Source: Thereva unica (taxonomy: Eukaryota > Arthropoda > Insecta > Diptera > Therevidae). Taken from it: 64,000 bases of DNA. Positions within the stretch are counted from its first letter, which is position 1. Each line of letters starts with the position of its first letter. Where the stretch lies: contig OX465283.1 in the NCBI GenBank assembly GCA_949987705.1, positions 76,455,720-76,519,719 of the forward strand, in the 5' to 3' direction. The notes below the pieces were generated by a model that did not search any database, was not told the origin of the DNA, and saw only the letters and a program-made list of their open reading frames with translations. The position numbers and the translations under genes were made by a program. Below are positions 40,650-52,786 of this stretch, piece by piece.

Positions 40650-41304
40650 ATACAACGAAGAAAGAAAATTACCTTGACACTCTGAAGGAAAATGTGGATC
40701 CTAGTGTTCAAAAATTAGGCTTGTCTAGGCCTTGGATCTTCCAGCAGGACAATGATCCTAAACATACATCCAAAATAGTCAAGGAATGGCTATTGTATAA
40801 GACACCAAAGCAATTGGACCATCCACCACAGTCACCTGATTTGAACGCAATAGAAAATTTATGGGATCATCTGGATCGACAAATCCGCAAGCGGTCGATT
40901 TCGAGTAAAGAGAGCCTAAAACAAGCCTTAATTGACGAATGGCAGAATATTCCTGAAAGTGTAACCAGGCAGCTTGTTGAGTCCATGCCCAGAATATTAG
41001 AAGCCGTTATTAAAGCTAAAGATGGTCAAACCAAATATTAGTTTAGAAAAGTTAATGATATTTTGTAATAACATAACGTAGTCGTAGCTGCTGACTCACT
41101 TTTGATGCCAAAAAAGTAGGACTTTTTTACATTTTTGTTTATTACTCTTTTGTTAATAATGCTATCGGAATAAATTTTTTTTAATATTTTGAGAATAGAC
41201 TTTTAAATCATGGTATGGTATGCTCTTCCACGAGTTTTTAGTGTTGAGATATTGAAGTTGAAATATAAAATTTTTAGGTGTTGACTCACTTTTGACGCTC
41301 ACTG
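40650..41304 (+). pseudogene. Tc1-like transposase C-terminus with right terminal repeat
   Basis: Plus-strand reading from about 40660: YLDTLKENVDPSVQKLGL, then FQQDNDPKHTSKIVKEWL (second catalytic Asp) and PPQSPDLNAIENLWDHLD (third residue Glu, DD34E type), ending at 41041. The 5' two thirds of the gene are absent. The right terminal repeat reads GTTGACTCACTTTTGACGCTC then ACTG, next to a TA at 41305-41306. An internal direct copy of GACTCACTTTTGATGCC near 41093 suggests the double direct-repeat layout of many Tc1 elements. Confidence 0.88.
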
Positions 41305-43891
41305 TATATTATAATTGATTTGACGAGTTTTTATTTCAATCTTATTTACTACTATTTGTAACAACAAAAATGTTCGCAAAAGTTTGTAATAGCATAATGG
41401 CGCGATAAAATATTGGGCGCCACTTATGCGAGGTATTACCCCTTAGCCATAAGCCCGGAAAAGCATGACCAAGGAGCCAACACCATACATAAGAAAGGAA
41501 ACAAAATTCCGGAACTCCTACGCCGGCCACACGGAGTTATCTCGCTCGCCGGAGGGGTCGTGGGGTGTGTGGCCGGGGCTTACCGCGGTTGGTTCACCAC
41601 TTACCTGTGCCTGTGCAACTTTGAATTCCGCCTCCATCATTCCTCAGGCATCGCCTGAGCCGCGTCCCTGTAGCTCGGTCCCTTGCCAGATCATAGTCTG
41701 GATAACCACCAGCTGGCAAAGAACTGCACTACGTAAGAAACCTGAAAAGGAATGACCTCCGCCCCAACCATTCCTCAAAGAAATTTACCACCTAGACATT
41801 CTAGTCTTTATAATCATTTAATAATCACAGGAACAATCATCAACACAACCAATACAATGAATAATGGAAAATGCAAATCTCACAAGACTTAAGATACAAA
41901 TTAAATTCAATTAAATTATCCTAGGTATACAGGGATGCAGACGAAAACAAAAAAAACGCGCAGTAGTGGTACCATTACTCTACGCTTTGTACAAACGATA
42001 TCATCAACAATCGAATTACTTAATCGAAGAACAAATTTCCCGGAAGCAACAAGGAACAAAATATTTCCAACAAGGAACACAACAAATTCACAAATGATTA
42101 TCAATACGATTATAAAGTTAACATGAATTACCATTAATTTTGTTATTTTGGTAATAAGTCTTGTTGTGAAATAAACCAACCTAATCTATAGTGCTGTTAT
42201 TTCTTTAAACAATCTTTTATGAAGTACCCAATTAAAATATATTCCAATATTAGTAACTACCACTAGTATCTTATATATAACTAATCAAATTTATGCATTG
42301 ATCAAAAATACCTTAAATTTCATAATATAGAGCTCATTCAAAATACTTCTCAGGTAGCCAACATCCTTAGTGACTCCATGCCAAATTCGATTTGTTGTTG
42401 CCTTAAGGTTGATCGACAATTGCTTTTCCAATTCCTTAAGCTTCTTGCTCCTAAGGCCTTTGAGTATGTAGGTCCTCATAACAACATTATCCCAGAGAGA
42501 ATATGAACCACACTATTATGACTACTGGATAGAATAAGAATTTTGTACCAAACACTCGTTCCTGATGTGGCTGAAATGTTGGAACAATATCACCAAAACC
42601 AACTGTTGATGTTGTCACATACGAATAGTATATCTAAAGTGTATACGGCCATCCCTCAAAATATGAAAACAGTAACGATGGTCATAGTATAAACACCGGT
42701 ATTCTGGTCATCATTGGACATTTTATATTTCTTATAACGACGGTAAATTCCTGAAAAAGTTCTTCCAAAGAAGTCACTCAATCCTCTGATATTCCAGCAA
42801 AAAAACACGGCAAGGATTTTTTCTTTTCTTTCCCAGGACCAAAAACAAAAATCGTCCCCTTCAAAAAATATTTTTTTCTCTCTTCCCTCAAAATTTTCTC
42901 GCCTCCCTCGTTTTTTTTCCAATACCTCCCAAGTGAATTCAAAAAAAATTTTCTCTTACCTACAAAGTGATTTCTAAAAAGTTTTCCAACCAAAATAAAA
43001 TTTTAGAACCGACCGTTACAAGTTTTAAAATTAGTAAAAATGCAAACCTTTCTAAATATTTTTTTTAATATTATTATATTTTGTAATTAATAATTTTTTC
43101 TAATTCTATTATATGGATTTACAACTGTCTTTGGTAATATTATATTTACGAGAAAACCATAAAAAATAATTTATCAAAGTTTATAATTTTTCAATTTCTA
43201 AAACTTTTTTACAAACTTAAGCTCTTTGCGGCACCTCAAGATGTTGTAATATAGCAACCAAATTTTGTTTTTCTTCTTTTTTAACCTAAAAGGCAACTTT
43301 TCCCCACTATTACAAAACAAAACATAAAAAAGGATAAAAAAAGCCGTTTTCGTTCTACCCTAATGGCTATAGGGTTTAAAAGAGAATCAAAATACCTGAA
43401 TAATCTTAGATAACCAGTTGAATTGGAACTCTCCATCACTAAAGTTGAGAAGAAATCGCTAATCTATCTAATTCCTTGCCGTATGCTGACAAAACCTGGA
43501 AACCTAGCTGAATGTCCCGCATATCCATGGTTATCAAAGAATAACGCACAGAAAATTAGTTGTTGCCTTAGAGCCTTGAAGCCATGAAAAAGGTGATCCC
43601 TTTGACCAGACTGGGCTTTAGCATTGTTTCCATCGGTCGTAAGCCCAAGCACGCATTACTTTGCTAAAAAGGTCCCTTGATGATCGAATTCTGAAGAAAT
43701 ATACCAACACTAAAGATCCACACCTGGTCTAGAGCACTCTAAGCATTTTATTCTTGCAGGAAGGATATTAGTGCACTACTTGACTTAGTTCCCGGACATT
43801 GCTCCCACAATTACTACTTACCGAAGATCGGAATGGGGAGAAGCACCACACTTGCATACTAAGAGTCGAGGATGACAAGTCTCCCCTTCAT
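41305..43891. other. Unassigned region; GC-richer patch at 41420-41760
   Basis: 41420-41760 is clearly richer in G+C than its surroundings and holds TTGGGCGCCA at 41414-41423. In reverse this is TGGCGCCCAA, a sequence used as primer-binding site by some LTR retrotransposons. I could not find a matching LTR pair. An AATAAA lies near 42170. 42290-43880 has no recognised coding sequence or repeat. Confidence 0.35.
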
Positions 43892-44141
43892 GGGCCCTAT
43901 TGTGGAACGAGTCGATTTGACGACTTTGAGTCGATGTTAAAATTTCATACTGAGAAAGTCGATTTTTATTGATTAAAACATAAATATGAGTCGATTAAAT
44001 TTTTGACGTCGACTTGACAATTATGTAATCGACTCATGATAATGCTTTTATCGATTAATTTCGACAAAAAACGACTTTCGCAGAAAGAAATTTTAACATC
44101 GACTCAAAGTCGTCAAATTGACGATATCCACAATAGGCCCC
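43892..44141. mobile_element. 250-bp MITE, TSD CAT
   Basis: Ends GGGCCCTATTGTGGA and the complement of GGGGCCTATTGTGGA. The inverted arms extend about 55 bp with TTTGACGACTTTGAGTCGAT. CAT flanks both ends (43889-43891 and 44142-44144). The interior is rich in GTCGA motifs. It is Harbinger-like by ends and TSD size. Confidence 0.78.
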
Positions 44142-44279
44142 CATGTTCTCTGTCACTGTCGCGCTGAATTGGTAATGGAACAAGTGATAGATATAGTTAA
44201 ATTTGAACCTACGGAACTTTTGATACATATAGTTTCCTTTAATAAAAAACAACTACCACACTTCAGTAACAGGAGCACA

Positions 44280-44352
44280 ACTGGCTAGACTAGGGGTTTA
44301 ATAACAACCGTTTCAGAGGTGCGTGATTCTAATCCACGTATCGCCATGGACC
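44280..44352 (+). mobile_element. Possible tRNA-derived SINE head
   Basis: The order GCTAGACTAGGGGTTTAA (A-box-like), AACCGTTTCAGAGGTGCG and GTGATTCTAATCCACG (B-box-like, two changes from GGTTCGAATCC) followed by ATCGCCATGG resembles tRNA-derived SINE promoters. It does not fold as an intact tRNA. No tail or TSD was defined. Confidence 0.4.
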
Positions 44353-45743
44353 TTCGCTTTCCAGTTCCCTAGTCAAATAGTATTCTTTTCGTATTTGGCT
44401 TTTCTCTTTATCGCAATCCTCTGGCGCAAATCAAAAATCAGAGACTCGGAATTATACTTCTAAGGAATGTGTCATCTATGGTCATTCAAAGCAACTGTTG
44501 AGAAATAAAAAAATCGCAAATCCTTTTTGTTTCTATAAAATTTCTCACATTTTCACATCTCTTACATAAGATATCCCTTGACAACGTAATCTTAAAGACA
44601 TCAGCAGAACCTATACAGCTCCAGTATCCTTAGATATCCCCACTCCCTCTGCACTGGAAAAAACAGACTTTTCAGTCGGGTCGTCTCTTATTCCTTCACC
44701 AACACGACCATCTTCAATTTAAAAAGTAGAAACCGACCTTGTTAAAGCCACAGACAAAAGGAGACTAATTTGTATTCCGATCAAGATTTGTTGATAAGCA
44801 ATTTTCGCTCAAATCTGAAAAATAGCAAAGATTCTAGAAAGGCCTTGAACATAGGTTTTCTTAGTTACAATCAAAACGCTGTACTTCAATGGCACAGCGA
44901 AATGAAAAAAAGTTGATGAAATGAAAGGCGCGTAATCATCAAAGTTTTTGGACACGGCTGTGTTAAGTAATGTTCGCCACCATCTCTCGCCCCCAAACCC
45001 ACACAACAGCCTATTTGGTCAAGATATGTATAGGGAATAGACAGAATGCCGGCGCAAGAAGACGCAGAAGGAGAAAAAACTTTCCGGCTTCGTCCTTGTG
45101 TTAGTTTCAAACAAAGAAGTAGAAAATCTGTTCCTGATTACTGCTTTCCATGTGCGCCCTCCAGCCCTGCAGCCGTATTTAATGCCTACTTCTTCCCCAT
45201 TGATTGTTGCCTCTTATTTTCTGTTTATGCATCATTGAACTGTAATCAATTTTCCTCCATCATCTGTTCCGTATTATAGTTGCCTTGTTATTTAGGATTC
45301 AATTAGAATGCCTACAATTTCGTAGCTTTGATGGACTAATGAAGGAGCTTTAATCGAACACATGCTCGTCCTACTTGTGCTAGGCTCATATAGCGCCAAG
45401 ATAGGATTGCACACGAGTAATTGATTCCATTTGCAAATAAATCGAAGGACATTCAGCCTAATTAGTTAATATCATTCATTTTAATTAGAATTATAAGAAA
45501 GCATATTCTTGGGGGCTCCTTAAGGCCGGATTTGTTCAATGCCTAACAATGAGAATGCTTGAGATTACTGGCTCATCTGCATATGTGGTAGAAGTCTTGA
45601 GTGGTTATAAATGGGCTTCGTCGGATCATCAACCACAAAGAATTAATGGCAATGATTTCAGTGATTTCGAATCGTTTTCACTTTCAACGGAACAAACCTT
45701 ATTACAAAAGTTTATTATGATTTCTATAACAACGAAATGGGGT
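44353..45743. other. Unassigned sequence
   Basis: Nothing recognised. Short open frames (for example 45046-45279 and 45549-45743) show no domain, and the last one runs into the retrotransposon leader at 45744. Confidence 0.4.
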
Positions 45744-46870
45744 TGGCAGGGCGAATGGCTAACAAAGTCCTGGAAAGTAGTGGCATCCGATTTGTCTCTT
45801 CTGATAAAAACCGAGAAGAGTTATTGTAGACGAACACCTAGCAGCTTTATACGGCAAGCCCTAATCCCACCTCCCCGCGGTGCCCCTGAGGTACTGCTTC
45901 GGAAGGAGCTCACGGGTGACGGGCAATTCGGTTGGACTAAGGGCTAGCAATCCGCTCCCATAAAAAACACCATTGCTACGAATCGGCAAACAATGCCTCG
46001 GAACCGGATGGACAACACGGCGACGACCTTCGCTTTTCCAACAAGGACACGAATCGGATCATGGAATTTGAGAACAGTGCTTTTTTTATAGCAGTGGCAG
46101 TGCTAAACTCAGGAATCACCCTTTGTACTACTAGTCCGTCATGTTGTTTGTCACATCATGGTGCAATGTCTAGCAGCAAGCTTAGTACGGGGAGGGGGAC
46201 TAGGCTAAGGTTTATGAGCGTTCAAGGGGTGTTGAAGAAGGTGACGATGAACCCTCCATTTGAACTCTTGGATGTTGTAGGAGCTCGGAAATACTGACTT
46301 CGGAAGATTATTCCACAGTCGAGTTGTTCTATTTACAAAAGAATTCATATCTTGCTGAGTGCGTGAAAGGGGTAGTTGCAACTTTAGGGAATGAGACGAG
46401 TGGGCTAATCTGGTGTTGCGGGTATAAGATTGCCGTGAAGGCAGGAGAGCGTTTATTTCGATGGAGCAGTCGCTATGATAGTAGCGATAAAATTTGGTCA
46501 GTGCTGATACATTCCTACGGTGGCTCAGGGGGTCGATGGTGGAGCAAACGGTGTCATCACTTAATTTAAGGGCCCTTTTTTGGACCTTATCTAACCATGC
46601 TAAGGTGGTTATTGGAGCGTCCCCCCCAAGCGAGGGAGTTGTATTCGAGAAGAGGCCGAATGTAAAATTTATAAATAACAGCACGGGCCGATGGCTGGAG
46701 GAGGAACTTTCACCTCTTAAGAAATCCCAAGCACTGGGATGCTTGTTTGGCGATTTAAAATATATGGTCATTCCATCGCAAGTCTTTGGCTAATGTCACG
46801 CCTAAGATGTGTAGGCGTGCTTGCTGATGGACAGCTGGATGAAGTCCTCAACGAGATGAATCACCCCATA
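45744..46870 (+). pseudogene. 5' fragment of the APE/RT element, split by another insertion
   Basis: 45744-46081 matches the leader and first codons of the element at 37306 (TCCCACCTCCCCGCGGTGCC, ATGCCTCGGAACCGGATGG, CACGAATCGGATCATGGAAT). 46812-46870 continues the same sequence (GCTGGATGAAGTCCTCAACG). The match stops abruptly after GAGATGAATC at about 46861. Between them sits a Jockey-like fragment (46082-46811). Only the first about 55 codons of the ORF survive. Confidence 0.85.
46082..46811 (-). pseudogene. 5'-truncated Jockey/CR1-like insertion with A-tail, TSD GTGCTT
   Basis: The minus strand encodes the RT C-terminal side and the end of the ORF: KVQKRALKLSDD, DPLSHRRNVSALTKFYRYYH, then TRLWNNLPKSVFPSSYNIQE and FKWRVHRHLL, ending at 46205. 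The 3' end on that strand is A-rich (ATAAAAAAA). GTGCTT occurs on both sides (46076-46084 side and about 46818-46823) and the host element sequence continues across. The exact ends may shift by a few bases. It is the same family as 60722-64000 and the relic at 325-450. Confidence 0.82.
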
Positions 46871-46974
46871 GTTAAATGACTATTTTGACTGAACTATGTC
46901 GTCTGTCAAGGGTTCACACAGGTAACACGGGCCGCGGGTTCACAGCTACTATTTGACTTTTTCTTGACCGGGCC

Positions 46975-47370
46975 AATATAAACGCAATAGTCTTGGCATG
47001 TGTCGAGAGTTTACACTCTTTCTAAAAGTCATGATTGTAACGTACCTATTTCCCATGCATTGTGTTCATTGATTGCGCCGAAAATCCTTCGGGAAATCGG
47101 AAAACCTTCCTCTCAAATAATCATCTTGTCCGCGATTTTTGGGAGATACTCCATGTTTCACATCCGTGCGTAACTACTGTACATATGATAGTTTTGTAGA
47201 TTCTTATTTTTGTTTTTGTGGATGTCTCTGGATTTCATCACTGGCAGTAGTGAGAAGTATGTTCTGTTGGTGGCGTTTATTCTTCTTTGTACATCTGTCG
47301 TTTCATCGTTGACTTCGCTGAGTTAAATTGTTTATCCGTTCGAAGTTATGCGTGGTGTTGTGGCCGTTTT
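46975..47370 (-). pseudogene. Fragment of the RTE-like family seen at 13420-14560
   Basis: Colinear with about 13660-14060: GCATGTGTCGAGARTTTACAC, GGGAGATACTCCATGTTTCA, TGATRGTTTTGTAGATTCTT, GGATGTCTCTGGATTTCAT and CCGTTCGAAGTTATG. It has small insertions and deletions and no open frame. It covers only the segment after the RT core. Confidence 0.8.
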
Positions 47371-48273
47371 ATCATGTAAGCCGATTTGATTTGATCGATA
47401 GATATGGAAGTATTTGGTCCTCTTTTCATTACCTCAAAAGGGTGATCGCTGATCTATCCTTGCCATCCGGTACAAACACGTAACGAATGGTTTCTGCTGT
47501 CGTGATTGGGAATTAATGATGGTTTAACCGCTTCGAAGTGTATCTTGAGCTGTGTCTCAAATTCGTTTTCCATTTCCTCTGTGCTGGGAGAATCTAAAAA
47601 AATTCTCCTGGTTGTCGCATTCCTTGACCATGAATCATCGCTAACGAAAAATTCCAGTATTAATAAAATAAGAATACCTATAGGTAAAGAGCACCCTACT
47701 CTTTGTTACATTTAAGTAACTTACATATATTTATAATGTTTACCAATAATCTCATTAATTTCATTCTTAACTTGATTTCGAAGAGTAGGTTATTCCTAGG
47801 CTGGAGCAATAAAAAGTTTACATTCAAAATTATTTTTCACTTTCTAATAAATTTTAAAATGAAAGTGTATTGTTTAGTTTTTTAAACATTGGGCAAAAGT
47901 TGTGGACGATATGATTATCTAATGCTAGGTTTCCACTCGTCGTTTTGAAATTGACAAATGGTCTATTCTTACGTCATTTAGAAAATTCACAAGTGGAAAT
48001 AGCGAAAAACTGCCTATAATTGAATTGACCAACAGCATTTTTTAATGATTTACCAAGAATTTAAACGATTAGTGCTGTTGGTTACATCAATTATAATCCA
48101 TAACAAGTGATGGAATGAAACTCCACACGGATGTGGAATGCTCTTAATTCCATATCTAAAAGCAATATCAGAATGCTTGTATTCTAACAGAGGCGTAATA
48201 AATGTTATTAATACGAGTTTCTTATATTCGTTTACAAGACCAGAAGCGATAGAGCCTTTTGGTCAAAACTGGC
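47371..48273. other. Mostly unassigned; MITE-like end at 47921
   Basis: TGCTAGGTTTCCACTCGTCG at 47922 resembles the end of the MITE at 27441. CACAAGTGGAAATAGCG near 47989 could be its partner (GCTATTTCCACTTGTG in reverse), giving an element of about 85 bp. The rest is unrecognised. Confidence 0.35.
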
Positions 48274-49127
48274 AGGGCCGGCGCTTGAGTTTCTTGCGCC
48301 CGGTGCACTATGCTATATTGCGCCCCATAAGCTGTTCATTTTTAAACGCAGTAAAGGACAATGGAAAAACACAAACACTCACTGAATGGGGGAAATAACT
48401 TTCATAGTTTGTGCAATAGTTAAGATTGCACCATAATAATGTGTATAACAAAAGATTACATAGATAGGAAGTTTCACATAGGTCAACATCCAACTACCAA
48501 AATTCTTCCGAAGAGATAGTAGGCGTGGTCGATGGGGCGGGTAGAACTTCAACTTTTTGACATCTGTGTGTTTGTTGTTGTTTTTTGTCTCCCTTTCGCT
48601 GGGAAAAAAAAGAAAAGAAGGAGAACAGAGAAGAATAATGTTGAATAATTAATATCAAAAGCGGCAACAACAAGCTAAAGCATTCTAATGTATAGTTTAT
48701 TGGAAAAGTTGATTCTTGTGAAAACCCATGCGATTCTTCATCGAATTTCAAAAGGTAATTGACTATTACAGCAAATTTTTGTTGGTTGGCCCACGTGAAA
48801 CTGACAATATTAATTTGCTAGACAGTAATACCCCGGCTTCACCAATTCAATTCACTTTTTGCCTGAGTTCCCATACATTTTCCTATATTGAACTAAGGAA
48901 CCTGATTTCGCCCAACAGAACATGACATTGAGATTGAACGTAAAAGCTCGCTCAAAGGAGAGTAATCAACTGAAATAATGGAATATCATTCCAGTGAGCT
49001 TTTGAATTTCCAACTTCTCGTGAAAAAGCCGCAACAATTTCAAGCATAAACTCAACATGCCAGCCGGTGCAGGCCCTTATGCGGATTGAATTGAACTTTA
49101 TTGAACTGAGGCTGGTTAAGTTGGGGT
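48274..49127. other. Possible left end of a hAT element, then unassigned DNA
   Basis: CAGGGCCGGCGCTTGAG at 48274 followed by TTGCGCCCGGTGCAC looks like a hAT terminus, and GTGCACTTGGAGCGCAATTT with GGGGGCGCAAT occurs in reverse near 54667-54705. If these belong together, an old hAT shell of more than 6 kb encloses the elements at 49128 and 51228. The expected CCGGCCCTG right end is not found, so this is tentative. Confidence 0.3.
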
Positions 49128-51156
49128 TAGGGTGACCAAATAGTCTGAGAGCAAATAAAGGACACCTTGCTTGAATTTCACCCCCCCCCCCTAGTATTAT
49201 TAAAAAAAAAAAACTCATATATATATATATTTTTTTTTTTTTTAATTTTTTTTTTATGTTTATCAATTTTTTTCAGCGCAAACAAAATGTAATCTCAAAT
49301 GGAAGTATGTAAAAATGAACGAAGTTTTGATTTTACAAAAATTTATTTATTCTTGCTGTCAACAATAACTTAGTTTACAAGCAAATGGATTCACTTTTTC
49401 TCAGACATATGCTTATTTTTTCAAGAATGCGTACATTATTTGGTTGCATCAGAAGTTGCTTGAATTGAATACAGTTGTATTCTGAAAATTTAATTTGACT
49501 CTCAAAATGTATCGCATGGTTTCAATAGAACAGTTTCTCTCTTTTGTCCATTGTGCGTTCATGAGGGAGAAAACTCTTTCGCAATTAGCGTTATGTGAGC
49601 AATTCAGAATAACTTTCAATATTCTCATTAGCTGTAAAAAATTCGCAAATTCGAGAGCTCGCACATTTTTCATTGTAAAAATTGTCATCATCGCTTTTCT
49701 TCGCCAGAAAGTTTTTTAAATTGATAACTTGATCGTGCAGCTTCGCATCGTCGATGTTAATGTCTTTTTCCAGCAAGTATTTGACACATTCTTCAACATC
49801 TTTGTACTGCAAGTTTTTGCCTCGTTTGAAGTCCAACCATTTAAATACTTTGAATTCGGAGAAACTCTTCGTCCACATTTCGAAATATTCTACAGTTTCA
49901 TGGTACACAATTCCGATTCTCGCTAAAAAATCATCGCACGTTTGACCTTTTCCATCATTTCTGAGTTTTGTCAAAATTGATTGGACCATTAAAGGGACGA
50001 AATCGACTGTTCTCTTCCGTACAATTTTTCAAAAAGATCTTCGAATATTGAATCCATTTCCAGAATGCTGTTATTTTTTCTTTCGAGCAACAGCATTTTC
50101 GGTTGAAAAAGAGACATGAGAGAATGAACAAAAAGTAAGAAACATTCTGCAAGATCGTGCAGAAAAAAATTTTCTATCATGACTGGAGGTTTTTTCTGCG
50201 ATAAGAAATATGACTTCAGTGATTCAAACATTTTTAAAATTCGCTCAACTGCTGGAAAAAGACTTAACCACTGCGTTCGACTGTGACATAACAACTCGTG
50301 ATACGTACATTCAACAAATTCACAAAATGACTTCATTTCTTCGGTTCTGACAGTATAAATTGAGAAATATTCGAATATTTTGAATACAATACAATCGATG
50401 TCAAATAAGCCAAAGCGGTCCAGTCCGTGGTGAACTGCGTTATGAACAATATGTGAAGAGCAGCCTATCCCTACTAAATGGGGCTTGTTTAATTTTTCTT
50501 TCAAGGTATAGAAAATGTTTTTTTTTCTCCGCGGTTCACACCTCCAAAATTCGTGTTAGTATTATCGGCGACAAAAGCACTGAACTTCTCAGTCAACGCA
50601 GAATCATCAAGAGTTTCTTCAATGTACGACACATCTTACATATTTCGCATTTTGCTACTGTAGGTGTCTCACCCTTGCTGAAGCATGGGTATTTTTTTGA
50701 AGTTCATTGGTAAAATTGCATTTACGTTTCGGTATCTCACTGTTTAAACCACTGGCATAACAAAAAATACGAAAGTTTTCTCGCACAAATGTTGAATAAG
50801 AGCTCAATACTGAGTGAACCCTATACACTGCCCTTCACGTATTGAAATATGTGTGAATTATGGTTGACCCACATGAACACACACGCGTGCGCAACACTTC
50901 TGCGCATTTACACCAGGAATCCAGTGACTTAAACTTATGAATTTAAACGATTCACACAGCACAGCGTAAACAAACAAACAAACTGAAACAACAGTGACGA
51001 CACTGAAAAATGGTTATGGAGTGAAGCCACTTGAAATATATTTGAGTTTCTGAATCTGAATTAAAAAAAGGACATTTGGAGCGAGATAAAGGACGCTCCT
51101 CAAAATCGATGAAATAAAGGACATGTCCTTTAAAAAAAGGACGTCTGGTCACCCTG
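49128..51156 (-). mobile_element. hAT element with CAGGGTGACCA-type ends
   Basis: The left end TAGGGTGACCAAATAGTC (first base changed) mirrors the right end CAGGGTGACCAGACGTCC. TAAAGGACA-type inner repeats lie near both. A frameshifted transposase lies on the minus strand. The 8-bp flanks (GTTGGGGT and GGTATAAA) differ, so the TSD has decayed or the ends were rearranged. Low-complexity C-, A- and TA-runs lie at 49181-49260. Confidence 0.8.
49455..50715 (-). pseudogene. hAT transposase, N-terminally truncated and frameshifted
   Basis: Read from 50715 down: KKIPMLQQG, VADNTNTNFGG (catalytic-region motif of hAT), then IGCSSHIVHNAVHHGLDRF, TEEMKSFCEFV, SRTQWLSLFPAVERILKMF (50504-49989). Next is YHETVEYFEMWTKSF, KWLDF and DDAKLHDQVINLKNFL. 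After a shift comes the hATC dimerisation motif NANCERVFSLMNAQWTKERN with ILRVKLNF (49691-49455). The order and motifs are those of the BED-finger/ZMYM6-like hAT proteins. No zinc finger is left at the N-terminus. Confidence 0.85.
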
Positions 51157-51311
51157 GGTATAAAGAAACAAACACAAAAGAGCAACACAACGCCACAACG
51201 AGTTTTTGTTTTCCTGCAGCAACAGCGCACAGTGGGGCCGATCGCCAAAAATCTGGCCAAAAATCGAAAAATCAAGTAAGTGATCTGGAATTTCCTCCTC
51301 GGGGGTTTTTT

Positions 51312-51600
51312 GGGTCGCTGATTACGAATTTAATGTCACATCGACAAAAAGTTACCCCCTTCATCCCCTAATCACCACCCCCTTGCATAAAATATCCCTT
51401 ATTTCATAACGCAATCAAGTTTCATGTTGTGTTCAAGGTTTTTTGGGTCGCTGATTCCGAATTTAATGTCACATCGACAGAAAGTTACCCCTTTCATCCC
51501 TTAGTCACCACCCCCTTGCACTTATTTCATAACGCAATTAAGTTTAATGTTGTTTTCAAGGTTTTTGGAGTTGCTGGTTACGAATTTAATGTCATACCTT
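51312..51600. repeat. Three direct repeats GGGTCGCTGATTACGAATTT, about 120-135 bp apart
   Basis: Units start at 51312, 51445 and about 51567, sharing TTAATGTCACATCGACA, AAAGTTACCCC and TCACCACCCCCTTGCA. The same phrase occurs on both sides of the copia element at 16730 and 21697. They lie between the Transib left end and its transposase tail. Confidence 0.7.
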
Positions 51601-51681
51601 CAATAATTTGATACTGTTTGCCAGTGAGATAAAATTTTTTATTCGTTCATTTATTAATACATAATTCTCTTAATTCTATTA

Positions 51682-51997
51682 TTATAAAAAGAAATTTATT
51701 TCATCATCAGTGGAATTTTCAGTTGTATTAGTTGTTGCACCTTCCGTGGTCGATGAATCCTCCCACAACTCTCTTTCATCATGCATAGTCACGGATGACT
51801 GTAATAATAGCTGAACAACATCCTCTGACAATTGCCTTGCGGGCAATTTTCAACAACTCGAAATAAATGGATCTGAAAAAAACTAAAAATCGGTTGAAGA
51901 TGTCTTGCATAGTCTTTGCTCGTGAGGACTTGCGAGAAAAGTTTTCACGGAATTTTTTAAAGTACTTATTGCACGACTCTTGAGCATCTTCAGACAT
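51682..51997 (-). pseudogene. Transib transposase C-terminal remnant (RAG1-like)
   Basis: Read from 51997: MSEDAQESCNKYFKKFRE, then NFSRKSSRAKTMQDIFNRFL. This pattern (SE...ESxNKxFxxFR...SR) matches the part of the RAG1/Transib catalytic core around the third acidic residue of the DDE/D triad. After a one-base shift, SDPFISS..KLPARQLSED and VVQLLLQSS continue as in Transib-family C-termini, ending in a Glu/Asp/Thr-rich tail and a stop at 51682. There is one internal stop. Everything upstream, including the first two Asp residues, is gone. About 105 of the usual 500-700 residues remain. Confidence 0.75.
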
Positions 51998-52786
51998 TTG
52001 ACATATTAGTTTTTTTGTTTTTAGCCTTTTGGGGAACTCCCTGGCCCCCTTAGAGGCAAGGGGGGATTTTTCTGGTATTTTTTAATAATAGTAGGGACTG
52101 TTACGAACATTTTAAGGGGTCATAGTGCCCCCTACGACTTGTTTTGGGGCCGTGGGAGGCAAAAGAGAGGATAATTTTAGTGCATTTTTAGTGCATTTTA
52201 TGATGCACCTACAAATCGATATAATTAGAGCCCCAGATGAGGTGCAATCACTTTTTTTTTGATTAATTATGAATTATTACAATCAAATGAGCTCGTTTTA
52301 TAATTTAGACATGGGTGGCGTGCATAGGGTGCATATGAGAGGGGGGCAAATTTTCAGGACCTCATCAGTATTTCATTTTTGCTCGTTTCGTTTGACTGAC
52401 ATTTTTTTTCCAAACATACTTTAAAAATTTAGGAGCAGCTAGGAGCAGCTAATTTTTTTTTATTACAAAGGTGGTCACTCACACTACAATCTCCAATAGG
52501 TTTGATAACAGAATTCTACAGAATTATTCAACTTTTTTATAGTTAATCTATATTTTTTTTTTAAATTAGCATTGTTTAAAACTTTAATTTTTATAATTTT
52601 TTTAATAATTATTAGTCAATCGATCAATGTTTCTTAATGCACTATTTTATTCCACTTACCTCCAGGAGTCTGATCCATTTTTATTCACTGGAATGAGTCT
52701 TATTTTCGAATTTATATACTTACTTTTGCATTAATACAATTTTGTGAGTAAATGTACCAGATTACTGTTGTGCAAGAAAAGGTATC

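Noticed and set aside
41414..42180. Possible LTR with primer-binding site TGGCGCCCAA on the minus strand
   Set aside because: Only a 10-bp motif; no paired LTR, TG...CA ends, polypurine tract or gag/pol nearby.
49120..51164. 8-bp TSD for the hAT at 49128
   Set aside because: The flanking octamers GTTGGGGT and GGTATAAA do not match, so no duplication is claimed.
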